Origin: Diphasiastrum complanatum
Lineage: Eukaryota > Streptophyta > Lycopodiopsida > Lycopodiales > Lycopodiaceae
Direction: 5' to 3'
NCBI GenBank assembly: GCA_029204225.1
Contig: CM055092.1
Coordinates: 26,826,320 to 26,890,319, forward strand
DNA length: 64,000 nucleotides
The position numbers and the translations under genes are program-made. A model generated the notes under the pieces. The model had not been told where the DNA came from and did not search any database. It saw only the letters and a program-made list of their open reading frames with translations. The stretch's first letter is position 1; the number at the start of each line of letters is the position of its first letter. Positions 47,742 to 60,933 of the stretch are shown in pieces.

Positions 47742-49185
47742 AGACAGAGCCTGGTTGGCTTGCCAGCCTATGGTGGTGGGCTTATGTGGCTTGCCATGTG
47801 GCTAACCCCAAGCTTGCATGACTTTCCATGTGAAAGACATACCATGTGGCAGCCAGACTTGGTATATACACAAGCCTATGGTAGGCCATGTGGCAAGCTA
47901 GACAAGCCTATGGTAGGTCTACATGGCAGCTTTTGAGCCCCGCCTCTTTCTCTCTCTAGGTCCACTAAGGCCTACGTGGAAAAGCCTGGATGGCTTGCCA
48001 CACAAGCCTATGTTAGACCTATGTGGTTTACCACATGGCAAATCATAAGCTTGCAGGACTTGCCACGTGGTGCTTTCCACGTGGCAGCCTACGAGAAGAT
48101 TGGCACATAATAGATCTATGACATGCCTATGTGGTCTACTACACAAGCTTATGGTAGTCCTACATGGCTTACAACATGGGAAGTACCAATCCTACATGGT
48201 TCTTTACATGGAAGGCCTACATGGCTTGTGCTAGGTGGTAGCTTGCGAGCCCCACCTCTCCCTCTCTAGGTCCACTCAAGCCTACGTGGCAGAGCCTGGT
48301 TGGCTTGTCACACAAGCCTATGACAAGCCTATGTCGCAACTTGCAACGTGCTTGTATGGCAGACATGAGGCCTATGCCATGCCTATATGGTCTGCCATGC
48401 AAGCCTATGATAAGTCTATATGGCTTGCCATGTGTCAGCTTTCGACCCCACCTCTCTACCTCTCTCTCTCTGGGTCCACTCAGGCCTACATGGCAGAGCT
48501 CCGTTGGCTTGCCACACAAGCCTATGGTAGGCCTACCATGTGGCAAACCTCAAACTTGCATGATTTGCCATGTGGCAAGCCACACAAGCCTATGGTAGGC
48601 CTACGTGGCTTGCCACATGGCCAGTCCCAAGCCTAAATGATTTTCACGTGGCTTGCCATGTGGCAATTTTCGAGCCCCACTTCTCTCTCTCTCTCTCTCT
48701 CTCTCTCTATGTCCACTAAGGCCTACATGGTAGAGCCTAGTTGGCTTGCCACACAAGCCTATGTTAGAACTACATGGTTTGCCATGTGGCAAACCCCAAA
48801 CTTGCATGACTTGCCATGGAATAGGCCTACATGGCTTGCCACATGGTAGTTTGCGATAGCTTGGTAGATAGTAGACCTATAATATGCCTATGTGGCCTGC
48901 TACACAAGCCTATGGCTTGGGGTTTTCCACATGGCAAGTCCCAAGCCTACATGGTTTTACACATGGCAAGCCATGTGACTTGCCATGTGTTCTGACATAC
49001 GTGGCTTGCCATGTGGCAACCTGTGACAAGCTTGGCAGATAACAGGCCTATGACATGCATATGTGGCCTGCTACACAAGCTTGTGGTAGGCCTATGTGGC
49101 TTGCCATGTGGAAAACCCCAAGCCTGCATGGTTTGCCATGTGGTAGGCCTACATGACAAACCACAATGAGACAACATCTAGCCAC
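47742..49185. repeat. Complex palindrome-rich tandem repeat array
   Basis: About 1.4 kb is built from a few recurring phrases: GGCTTGCCACACAAGCCTATG, GGTAGGCCTACATGGCTTGC, CATGGCAAGCC, and a junction phrase of the type GAGCCCCACCTCTCTC followed by TAGGTCCACTAAGGCC. The strongest landmark recurs at about 47977, 48288, 48492 and 48729, spaced 311, 204 and 237. Many sub-phrases are inverted copies of each other (CATGTGGCAAGCC and GGCTTGCCACATG). Open frames exist in several frames on both strands and change with the repeat, so they are not genes. Confidence 0.85.
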
Positions 49186-49227
49186 ATTCAATCTCTGATT
49201 TGTGGGAAAGAGTTTTTTTTTTCTTAG

Positions 49228-49345
49228 GAGGGCTCTTTTATTTTTTTGCACCCGCTCCCCTCCCCTCAAAAAAAATAAAGAGGCCTCATTTCCGAGCCCC
49301 ACAAAAAAGTTTTTTTTTTTTTTTGGGGGGGGGGGGGAGGGGGGG
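49228..49345. repeat. Homopolymer-rich imperfect hairpin with G-runs
   Basis: GGGCTCTTTTATTTTTTT and AAAAAAAATAAAGAGGCC form an imperfect stem (49230-49285). Then come about 15 T and about 13 G, followed by further G-runs (49325-49346) able to form G-quadruplexes. Confidence 0.65.
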
Positions 49346-49686
49346 AGGATTTAGCCTCTCCATACATTCTTTTATTCTAGGGTGGGAAAGAGGGCTACAT
49401 TCCCCTATCTCTTTCCATTTTTTGGGGGGAGGGAGGCGGGCCTTGGCACAACCACCCTTTACATTTTTCACTCTCTTGGCAACATGGAGGGGCATGCGCA
49501 ATGTATCGTCTCGCAAAAAAAATTGAAAATAAAAAGAATGTTGTGCCATTGACTACGAGGAGGGGGGGAGATGGCTATGTAGATCATCAATCGCTCGCTC
49601 TGAGCATCATCCACATGTCTCCACAAGCCGTCACCCAGATTGTCGGCCGCCCATCAACGACGGGCATATCCACCAGTACAAACGTG

Positions 49687-49692
<6 letters not shown>

Positions 49693-49766
<74 letters not shown>
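49693..49766. repeat. (CA)n microsatellite, about 37 units
   Basis: Uninterrupted CA repeat after a short GCGCGC stretch. Frames reading TH or CV repeats across it are artefacts. Confidence 0.98.
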
Positions 49767-49767
<1 letters not shown>

Positions 49768-50126
49768 TTATACTTACATACACTTTTGTGCATGGGTGAG
49801 GGACCCATGCATCTTCCTCTCCTCACCCATGCATACACCTTTATAGCTAAAAATGATGGGGAGAAGGATGCATGTATGGAAAAAAAAAATGCATGGTCCT
49901 TCTCTCCATGCCTCCCACATGCATGCATATTTCTAGCCACTTCTTTCCAATTCTTTCTCTATCCTACGGGCTTCTCTCTCTATCGTACGGGCTTCTCTCT
50001 CTCTCTCTCTCCCTCTCTCTAGATCGTGAGCACTGGGGCTCTCTTAGGCAAATGACCCTCTCTCTGGATCGACTCTCTCTAGATCACGAGCACCAGAGAT
50101 CTCTCAAACAAAGGAAAAGAAAATAG

Positions 50127-51420
<1,294 letters not shown>

Positions 51421-52254
51421 TGTTGGAAGTAAATCTTGTTTGTGAATGTTTGGCTAGATCTACTCACGATGTGGTGTAGTATAGAGAGGATCGTCCGCTT
51501 TCTAAGTTTCTACCAAGCTTCAAACAGAAATGCGAAAATAAGGAATAATGACGGAAGCACTAAGGCTTACCCAACTAGTGCTCGGAATGGAAATGAAACT
51601 AACTAAGATAACAAAATACAAAACCTTACTAAGGCCTACCCGACTAGCAAGATGATTAAACTAAATCCCAGATTAACACCCAAAGGGAATTAGAATGGAA
51701 GATTGTGGCTAACTAATAATCAATCAACAAAATACATGCCACAATACAAACCAATGAGAATGAGACAAGACGAGGCCCGAGCACCTTCCCTCAAGCTATG
51801 CACCTTCCCAAAGGGAACACAAATGAAATAGAGAGATAATCTCCAAAATAGAGAACTTGATAGCTTAATCTCAAAAGTGTTATTTACAAGACAAATACCT
51901 TTCCTTTTATGGCAAGGAGGGTCTTCCATAAGTATCCACTAACTTATGGGACTAATCTATTTCTAGTCTATCTAGAACTTCTAACTTAGGATTTAGAACT
52001 TCAAAGTTTCTTAACTTAGGAAAACTTAAGATAAAGTATTTCTAATCTTAAGTTTCCTAAGTCTAAGCTCTAAATCTAAGTTTAAGCAATTTTATTATTT
52101 TTTAGGCTTCTACTCATGGGCTTACAAACACATGCCATGGCGGAAGTTTATTAACAGACACTCGTATGTGGACTTACAAAACACATGCCATGGAGTTTTA
52201 TTTTTCTCTTTTTTTATTTTTTTCGTGTTAGCACAGATGCTAACATTATCCCCC
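51421..52254 (-). repeat. Probable LTR, minus strand (left end unknown)
   Basis: On the minus strand a GGAGGGGGA polypurine tract directly follows the stop of the frame at 52258. The next bases, TAATGTTAGCATCTGTGC, would start an LTR. It includes the small palindrome GTTAGCACAGATGCTAAC (52229-52246) and a local duplication of ACACATGCCATGG (52131 and 52181). Confidence 0.4.
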
Positions 52255-52257
52255 TCC

Positions 52258-52990
52258 TTATTGGATTGGTGGTCCCACACCAATCGAAGCTTTTTCATCT
52301 TGGATCTTTTGAGCTTCCTGGAGGCGTGTTTGTTGTTGGCGGATCTGATAGATTTTATTGCCAATGCCTTCCATCATTTGCCGACGCAATTTATTGAGAA
52401 AGGGTAGTTGTTTGTAGTAATGCAGAATGCCTTGCAAGAAGCCGTGGATCTTCCAGAGTTCCACCATATCGACGTGCAATGCAAAAGTGAGGACGACACG
52501 ATAATAAAGGCGGACCACGTTGATGTGATCTGTTTCTGTCTGCAAGGGCTTATTGATATCAATGGCGACTGGTGGGAGGCCTCTATCCCAATAGCCATTG
52601 AGTTCTGCCAAGAAAGCAACTAGGCCGCAATTATTAGCAAAGTAGCGCACATCTCGATCCGGGTTGCCATGATGTTTCTGGTGAAAGACATGGCAATTGG
52701 TAATCATGTCGTCTGCGGGATTGTCGGTATGTACACCAGTTAGCTTGGGCCAATAAATCTTGTTTTTCCGCTTTGTGGTGGAAAATGGTTCTCTACGTGC
52801 CACTGGGTAATAATATGGATTGATGCACATGTATGCCGGGGCTTCGAGATATCGTTCCATGGATGTTTTGCTTTGCAAGAAGAGTTGGTGTCACCAGGAA
52901 GGTTGCGGATCCAAGAGTTTAACTACTTCCTTGCGAGTCTTGCAGTGATCCAAGTTGGGTAGGATGTACCCGCCGCGCTCCTTGGGTTTG
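52258..52990 (-). pseudogene. Retroelement-associated ORF of unknown function
   Basis: A 206-codon minus-strand frame (52878-52258) reads MQSKTSMERYLEAPAYMCIN, NKIYWPKLTGVHTDNPADDM, FANNCGLVAFLAELNGYWDR and a glutamine-rich C-terminal helix ending GVGPPIQ. The same frame continues upstream past one stop, with KERGGYILPNLDHCKTRKEV. A polypurine tract right after the stop indicates it is the last ORF of an LTR element. I see no protease, RT, RNase H, integrase or chromodomain motif. It may be an extra 3' ORF. Confidence 0.45.
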
Positions 52991-53473
52991 ATGGATATCA
53001 AATGGATAGAAAATCCATAAGTGCACATTGTATTTTCATAGGTGATGGAGCTATATCATGGATGTCGAAGAAATAAGCCACTATCTCATTATCATCTAGT
53101 GAAACTGAGTACAAAGCCCTTACTCATTGCACAAAAGAGATGTTATAGATCAAGAGGATGATCTAGGATCTTCACTTGATGGAATTTTCAGAGAGCCCAA
53201 TTAGTGACAATCATCTTTTGTGACAACCAATCAGCCCAAAAGTTGGCAAGCAATCCTATATTTCATGCTAGGAGCAAGCATATTGAGGTGGCATATCACT
53301 TTGTGAGGGAGCAAGTCATGGAAAAGGAGGTGGAGCTTCAACATGTACCTTCAAAGGAATGTATAGCTGATATCTTCACCAAAGCATTGGGAAAAGACTT
53401 GTTTACAAAACATAGCACTTCACTTGGCGTATTCTCAAAGTCTATGCTAAAATTAGTTGAAGAGGGAGTGTGA
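52991..53473 (+). pseudogene. Ty1/copia RNase H end
   Basis: Frames from 52991 read an RNase H (SSSETEYKAL-like), and 53204-53473 reads CDNQSAQKLASNPIFHARSK then HVPSKECIADIFTKALGKDL. It is close to the RNase H end at 5060-5241 (same SNPIFHARSKHIE), so the two elements are related. A polypurine stretch GAAGAGGGAG ends it. Confidence 0.85.
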
Positions 53474-53699
53474 GAAATTGTCAACTAGTTTGATATTTTG
53501 GAAATATAAAGGATTCTTCTCTCTCCCATCTCGTTTCATGCTTATACATGAGTTCTCTTGGGTTCATCTATCCATTGGTGCACCATCTTGATGATAGCTT
53601 GCAATCTTGTGTGTAGAATGCTCATATTTTGTTATATTTGGATCCACATGTGTGAAATACAGTAGGTTACTGTTATTGTATGGACAACAACTTCATACT
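53471..53699 (+). repeat. Start of a copia 3' LTR
   Basis: TGAGAAATTGTCAACTAG follows the polypurine tract. The LTR is cut off at about 53700 by a different LTR family. Confidence 0.5.
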
Positions 53700-54080
53700 A
53701 AGTACAATAAGTTGCAGATCAAAGCCGCGTACTCTATGCTATCTCTGAGCGGCTAAAATGAAAGTCTGAATTAATGCACAATGCTGATAAGCAGTAGCGC
53801 AATAGCAATATCTAAAACAACTCTAAGAAGTGAGTTAGAATGCTCAGGAGTGTTCAAGATTGCAGGCTTGAGAAAGAAAAAGCTAACTATTCAAATGCTT
53901 ATGATAATTTCGATTTTCAATGAATTTCAGATGATCATAAACTGTATGAATATGAACAGCTATTTATACTAAGAAATTAGGTCGTCAATTGCGATCGCCA
54001 GTTGGCTGGTGATCCGCTGGCATCCATCCGGTCCTTGTCATTGATTACTGATAAGCAGTGAAATTGGCCTATTTTCACCT
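53700..54080 (-). repeat. LTR fragment related to 9172-10400
   Basis: Shares AGCAGTAGCGCAATAGCAA-like, TTAGGTCGTCAA and GCCAGTTGGCTGG phrases, in the same order, with 9475-9880. It lacks the minisatellite half. Probably a decayed solo LTR or an insertion remnant. Confidence 0.7.
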
Positions 54081-55480
54081 ATTTGTTCACGATCCAGATT
54101 TTAATTGATTAACTCACAAGTTACCCCTACCTAGGGTATTATTGCATGGAGTAATAATGAATTCGAATTTTTGTTGAAAAGGACATGTCATTCATTTATA
54201 ATGCTTTGATTAGTCTTTCGATAGATTTCAATGTGCTAGATCATCCTTGTATCATAGGATCATCTACACATCTAGACTTATTTTGTGAGACTCTTGGATA
54301 ACTCCTTAATCCTTGGTAGCCTTGAGAACTTTGGGGCGTTTGACCCTATCTCACAATGTTTTGAGCTCCAATCTTAAGACTCAAGAATTTGACTCATCGT
54401 CCCCGGATGTAGCCGAGCTGGATAAGGGTGGTTTTGCATCCAAAAACCGGCGCTCAAATTTTGTCAGTGTCGAATAAGATAATTGGCAAGACATATTTTA
54501 TGGATTTCGACGCACATGTAGTTAACCCTTGATCATTATTGCACTCGATAAGAACTTGGCTTGTGGTTTTACTAGCCCAAGTTTGTGCCCCATATGTGGG
54601 CTCAGCTTGTTGGCTTGTGCCCTTGTGGGGTCATGTGAGGAATAGGTGCAGATGGAGTCCCATTGGAGATATGGACCAATTGTGGCATGGCCTACTATAT
54701 ATGCGTAGTGCACATCTTGTACACATGCATACTAATGTTATCAAATATAGATGCAATATTATTTTAGAAAGCATACAAAAAGAGTTATCACATGATCCTT
54801 ATCTTGTAGATAGAGCTTGGCTTGCAGCTTTATCCAAGTTTGATTCACCTTATACATATGTGAGGATATCTTGTGCCCTTGCGGATTTAGTTTAGTTAGA
54901 GATGCTAAACACAAGCGCATAAGGCCCTCTAGTGGCTCACATTACAATCTTGTTTGTCGCATGAGCAACAGGCATGTAAACTACGATTGATTACATATAA
55001 GTTGTGTCTCATCAATGTCAATCGTATAATGGTGCTTGTCCTTTTGCGAAGGCAACAACATGATGGGTGGTTGGGAGGTTGGGGGATGGGACCCCAATAC
55101 TTTTGCCCTTTGGCAATTGGGCTATTTTAGCAATTCTTTTGATTGGTAAAGTTTAAGGTGAGCATTCAAGGCCTTGTTGGGGCTTCAAATCTAAGCCTTG
55201 GGGACCACTTGTTAGTTTGGGTGTTGTGCTAGTATTGTGATTAGTTGGTAGTGTCAAAAAGAAAAAAATAACTATCATCTTTACCACTTGGAGAGCAAAA
55301 GGCTATAGATGAAGGATCTGAAATTGCTAGAATTAGACACTCTTGGCCATAATGCCTATACAAGCTATAGCACTCAATAATAGTGTGAGAGGGGCACAGT
55401 ATTTAGTGCTGCTGGAGCCAAGGCTGGAAAAGTGGGCACTGGGATCCCACTAAGTACACTCCAAATGGGTACAGGCTCAA
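54081..55480. other. Gene-free interval
   Basis: The longest frame (54539-54895) has no recognisable motif, poor composition and no splice context. No repeats noticed. Confidence 0.45.
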
Positions 55481-58164
55481 TGCTTTTTAATTTCTTTTGG
55501 TTCCTTTCGTTCTTTTGGGTCTCTTCTCTTCTCTCTTTCCTTCAGCCATACCCAGCCATAGCTTGGAGGAGGAACTAAGCTCTCTCAGCCTTCCGAGTGT
55601 TCTGATCTATACTACCCATCTTTTCTTTCACCCTCAATTGGTTCTTGTAGTCGACTCAACTTGCTCATCTCTTTCACTCTCTTCTGCCTCAAGAGACAGC
55701 AGCCTTCCTTGTGATTTGATCTCGTGTCTGAAGATATTATTTCCTTGATATTGTCGAACACCCTTCATAATATTTTCTTCTTCACTCATGTCCGTCCTCG
55801 TTGTGGATGCTGGAATGTGCAGTTTGATGTAACAAACTTTGGAGTTTGGGCTGCATGCCAGTCCACATATTTCAAGGCCTTCAGTGTGTACTGCAGTGCA
55901 ATTTCTCTTCCATGTCAGGTTGTCCTTTACAGGCATTTGGGCTCTACATTAGTGCTGCAGCCTACAGTACAGTTGCACATGTCTTCATAGTGCATGGATC
56001 AGAGGATCAGACCACGGAGTTTGCTGACTAGGTGAGATGAAGACTTATGCGTATGTACTCTATTGGTAGGTGAGTACTGACGAGTGAATCTATGATCCAC
56101 TCGCTCCCTTGGATACTACAGACTGTTAGACAAAATTACTATATAGTATGAATAAACCCCACTGAGAAATCTGAATAATGACACTAGCACAGACCGATCA
56201 GGGTTCGAAAAGTGAAGGGTCCAAGGGAGAAGAGATAGGAGCAGCAGTCAGGAGTCAGGACAAAGAAAGGCAACACCGAAATGGATGTGACTGTTGTGGA
56301 ATTCATTCATGCCCTTGGAAGTACTGAAGCTGCCCGCAGAATGTGTTTTATCTCTTAGAAGTTACAAGCGGCTTGTGACTTAGAATTGTAACTTGTAACT
56401 TATAGGTTATGATTATGACGCTTAACTTGGTCCAACCAGCTCTTCCTGGTCCATGGCTAATAGGCTACTAGCTATACACTGTATCCTGATTCCTAATTCA
56501 TCAAGTTTAGCTACCCAATGTATCGATACTTGTCTTGCGTGTGTGACGGGATGCTAGTATAATCTATTATATACCTTTGAATCTGCATCACTGCACTTTC
56601 AAGAAACTCTGGTCAAACATGTAAGAGCTAAATTGACACTAGATAATAGAATCTAGATATATTATTTGTCTTGTGTCAGGTCTCTCCTCATTTGTGTGGC
56701 CAGTGGCGAATTGGAGCTGATGCAAGCGCTTGAGCCTCGACCCCTGCCTTCGTGGAGATGAAAGGAACTTGGAAGTTGATGGTCCTACTCAACTCAACTC
56801 ACCACTTACTAGTTACTGCTTACTTGAGGCAATCATAGACATATTTTGAGTTTGCAAGCTGCAGCATAAATAGGTTAAAGAACCACTTCAGTCATCTAGT
56901 TGGTGGGCCGTCGTAGGTCCGTTATAGGTGATCAGAAATGTATGCATGCAAAATGCCTATAGGCTATTACCGTCTCATCTAGCTCGTTCTCGTTTAAATG
57001 CAATCACCTTTGTGGAGCTGTACTTCTGTATCTCAATGGACACAGCTGGATTCTGGAAATCACTTGAAATGTAAAAAAGCTCTTGAGCATTCTGCAACGT
57101 TAGTGCTGAGCATAAAATATCGCTTGAAACTCATCTCAATATCTTGAATATTCAAGGTTGTTCGTCACCCACTTTCTGCATCACAACCATACAGCGTCGC
57201 CGCATCAGTACACATGATTTCAGTCAGCGTTCACACATCTGCGCAATTCTTATAGGTTTCTTCTGCAAATTTGGCCATCAGCTGTTATGGCTGAGTACAT
57301 AATCATGTAGAAGTGATCCTGATTCCTGAACATAAAAGCTAGAAGGATATCTTTCATACAATCCTTTGTGTGGCCTATACGCTTAATCTCTCTAAGTCTG
57401 CTTACGACCATCTTCCTGAATAGAAAACCTAGCAAAAGACCGATTGCAGCACAGGGACTGGTCTAGGAAATTATATATACATACGACCAAGTGAGATAAC
57501 ATTGTCTCGCTGCTACCTGCAGCAGCCTCAGATTGGACTGAAGCTGAGCTAATGCTAAAAAACGTGACAAGCAGCTCCCAGTTTTGCCTGAAGTGAAGTA
57601 TATGAAGAGCCAGAAGGCAGTTATAGTTCTTTGAAGTTTAAGCTCAGCATCTTTTGAGGGCTTGCTTGATCAGCCTGTATTTGAGCAAAAAGAAAGCACT
57701 ACATAGAAAAGACAGACAAAAGCAGGGTTCAACCTCAAACCCTCATAGCAGTATCAATCAGTCAGATGAATGTTGCAGGAGGCACATTGACTAGTACTTA
57801 AGTTGAGCCACAATTATCAATCAGCCAGAAGCTCAAGTCTTCGACATTTCATTTCTCTAAACTTGTGAAGTTTTTAGTCCTATACAGCATTACATTAACT
57901 TATCTGGAGCAATATAATTTATCCACAAATCATACATCAGAACTGATTGTTTCCAGGTCAGGTCACTCAGTGTATGTCTGTCTAAGTCTGCTAGTAAGTC
58001 ACAAGAAAAGGTGACAGATTTTCTGAGTGAGGCCAGATATGCAACTGAGACTCAGGATTCTGCCGTAGGGCTTATCTCGTACGTGATCTGATCCAGAGCA
58101 GTGAGTGGAGGAGAATGAGTTCCATCTAAGTACAGCGAGAAATTTGATTTCATCTGAGTTCCGT
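55481..58164 (+). promoter_or_regulatory. Upstream region of the AP2 gene
   Basis: No convincing coding frame. 55490-55710 is strongly C/T-rich (TCTCTTCTCTTCTCTCTTTCC), like many plant leader exons or promoters. A transcription start cannot be placed. An in-frame TGA at 58102 lies just before the open frame of exon 1. Confidence 0.35.
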
Positions 58165-59343
58165 ATGTTCGAATTATCTTACTTTACGCATCAGACTACT
58201 CATATCGCGCCATCAGAGAGCTACATTGACATGTCAGTAAGTTCGTTAGATATGTACAAGCGACCCAAACAGGAGGCATCTCCTGTCAATGACAACAACA
58301 GAGATGCTGATCATGATCATCAATGCTTGGAAACATTCTACTATTCCCGTGCAATAGAGTCATTTCCTCCTGTCAACTTCCGCATCAGTGTTGACGATCC
58401 CTACACTGCTGAGAGTAGGCTAGTGAGAGAGATTGCCCCTTTGCTCATGCCTCAAGTGGCACAGACTTCAGCCATTTCAGGCTGCGGATCTCAATTTAGA
58501 CAAGCCCAACTGCAGGAAATGAATACATGCGCTCCAGTGGAGAAGTTGCCAACAATCCAAGAGCAGCGCTTTATGGATGAAGCCCTTGGAGATTATAGCA
58601 GCGATGATTTCCTTGTAGATGCTTGTCTGAATCTGCAACCCGGAAATGGAAGCATGGGTGGATTCTCAACACTGAAGACGTTGCTCCGCCATGGCCAGGG
58701 TGGTCTGTCCGAGGGGACAATTTACTCCAGCTCTTTGCCTAAGACCGATGTGGCTGCAGTTTCCAGCTTGCAATCCCTGACTTTGTCGATGAGCCAGAGC
58801 TCTAATCACCCCACCTCCAAGGGGGTTGATTCAGCAGCAAATGCTGAAAGATCCCCCCATGGAGCTAAGAAAAGATCACCAGCTGCTGGATCAAATCAAA
58901 TCAACACAGAAGCATCGCCCAGAAAGTCGATGGACACGTTTGGACAGCGTACTTCAAGATACCGAGGAGTAACAAAGTATCGTGCACTGCCAATAACTCA
59001 TTTTTCTGAGATATCGCCTTTGTTGTATTCAATATTAAGCTTTTTCATTCCTAGCATTAGGCAATCTGATCTGATGATATTGCTTGATAGTACCTACAGC
59101 CCAATACAAATATTGCATCATCATAGCTAAAAGTTATTAAAGTTGAGCAGTAACTTCGGCGAGCTTCTCGGATGAGATGCCAGATTTGCTTTGTGATACT
59201 TAGCATTTTTTTAATGCTCCTAGATTGGTTGAGATTTTTTGTGGTTGTTTGATTCTCTAGACATCGCTGGACTGGAAGGTTTGAAGCTCATCTGTGGGAT
59301 AACAGCTGCAGGAAAGAAGGTCAGGCACGAAAAGGACGACAAG
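58165..59343 (+). CDS. AINTEGUMENTA/AIL-type AP2 transcription factor, 5' part (exons 1-2)
   Basis: Exon 1 is 58165-58976 and exon 2 is 59261-59343. Joined at phase 2 they encode [20 protein letters not shown] then [19 protein letters not shown], the first AP2 repeat. The ten-residue insertion [10 protein letters not shown] marks the ANT lineage, nuclear DNA-binding regulators of meristem growth and organ or embryo identity. Residues about 200-208 read LQSLTLSMS, a motif of the AIL/PLETHORA N-terminal region. Exon 2 ends CAA-G/GT in phase 1, matching the known start of the tiny VYL mini-exon. That and all later exons (second half of repeat 1, linker, repeat 2) are not seen in the remaining 4.6 kb. 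The start was chosen at ATG 58165 because the open frame begins just after a TGA; ATG 58231 is an alternative. Confidence 0.85.
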
Positions 59344-59635
59344 GTTTTACATTCTTATTCTCATATTTTTCAGCTCAGCTCTGCAATGTGTTTTGTCACC
59401 AAGACTAGCTCTGCACAATGCAATGTTTGATGTTTGTCAAATTTGAATGTATGGAGTTAATTCACAGTACATAAATTGTTACAACTCAAGGACTAAAAAA
59501 ACATGCAAGACCATATTACAATCTCATGTAATAAAGCTCAGTACCTCAATTACAGCATTCCAAATCAAAACAGGAATACAGAGAGTTCAATGATTCACGA
59601 GAAAAAGCATTGATTTATCTCTTTGTCATTGAAAT

Positions 59636-60900
59636 CCTGTTTTTTTACGTACTGATAGAAAACCTTGGTTGTCATTATAAAAATTCGTATTCTTGGTTTC
59701 TATTAATATTTCCAAGCATAAATTCTCAAGCCAAGCATTTTCTTTTAGTCCTTTGGGCAATCCCATATACTCAGCTTTTGGGAAGAAAGTGGCACTGACG
59801 CTCCAATACTCTATTTTTGTTGATGGAGTCCATTTCTTCCATAGTTGTAACTTGTCACATCTCTCAATTGCTCCTCTACATTGCTTCAAGATAATTGACA
59901 AGTTCCAGATCAGACCCTTTCTTCTACCACAAGATTCTTCTCTTCAAATTGCACTGGCTTCTTTCTTAGTCTTTCTGAACTCCTCATCCTTGGCTCACAT
60001 GATGCTTCTATTCCTCTATCTCTTCATCTTGATGGTTAACCTCCTCTTCTTATTAGTCCATCCAATTTTTATCTCCTATAATTCAAGTATGAAATCAAGA
60101 AGGTGACTTGATATTATTACAATCGACGTTCCTAACATTGAATAACTTATCATTGCCTCCTCCAAATTAAATCAACTATCCTCTTTAAAAAAAAAATGTT
60201 CCTTGATATAAGGAAGGCTTTTTTGCTTGAATTAAGTTCACAACCCTTCTTCTCATCAACATGTCCAACAAAAATGTATCTAATTCGTCTCATGTCCAGT
60301 TTTCCTTTTCTTTTGAAACCTGCATGTATGTCAAGCAGCCAAACACTCAAATGTGTTCCACATTGGGTTTTCCTCCAGACTCTAGCTCATACCTAGTTTT
60401 TCCATTCATATCAGTGGGTGATCTATTGATTATGTTTCCAACTTTGCTTGTTCCCTTTGCCAACAAAATTCTAAAACAAATGTGTCATGTAACATGCATC
60501 ACACCATTATCATGATGGTGCAATTTTTTCTTTCTACAACCCCATTGTTTTAGTGTGTATGGAATCGTGTATTCTCTTTTCATCCTTAAATGAGCAATGC
60601 AAAAGACATAAAACTCCTTGCTCTTATATTATACTCCATTGTTTGATATGTGTCTTTTGATTCTCCTCCTAATCTCATTTTCTAAAAATCGCTTAAAGTT
60701 AATAATTCTCTAATGCTTGACTCTTTCGATTCAGTATACAAAAGTATATTCTCCTTGTAAAATCATCAATACATATAGTGAATATCTAGATCTACTTTTT
60801 GAATAAACTTACATAGGTCAATGGAGATCATTATGAACCAAGCTTAGAGGTTTGGTCGGTCGCACACCATTATGCTTTTGGAATGGTCTTCATGTTCTTT
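59636..60900 (-). pseudogene. Degenerate Ty1/copia element in AP2 intron 2
   Basis: Minus strand, right to left: integrase core at 60900-60640 (CIDDFTRR, SQALENY in broken frames), connector at 60350-60150 (IRYIFVGHVDEKKGCEL, FLISRNIFF), RNase H at 59901-59640 (FPKAEYMGLPKGLKENAWLE, NDNQGFLS). RT is missing between the last two. Many stops. It is interrupted at 60934 by a small LTR element. Confidence 0.75.
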
Positions 60901-60933
60901 CCCATGCACCGTATCTCTCTATGGTTTCATAAC

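Noticed and set aside
48217-48849. Several long frames on both strands (Gly-Leu-Cys-Gly-Lys-Pro-like and similar)
   Set aside because: They arise from the repeat array, shift with unit boundaries and have repeat-driven composition.
54539-54895. 118-codon frame
   Set aside because: No motif, no splice or promoter context, composition like random sequence.
59239-59430. 63-codon plus-strand frame over AP2 exon 2
   Set aside because: It is in a different frame from the AP2 reading; the exon 1 phase and the [14 protein letters not shown] match fix the correct frame.
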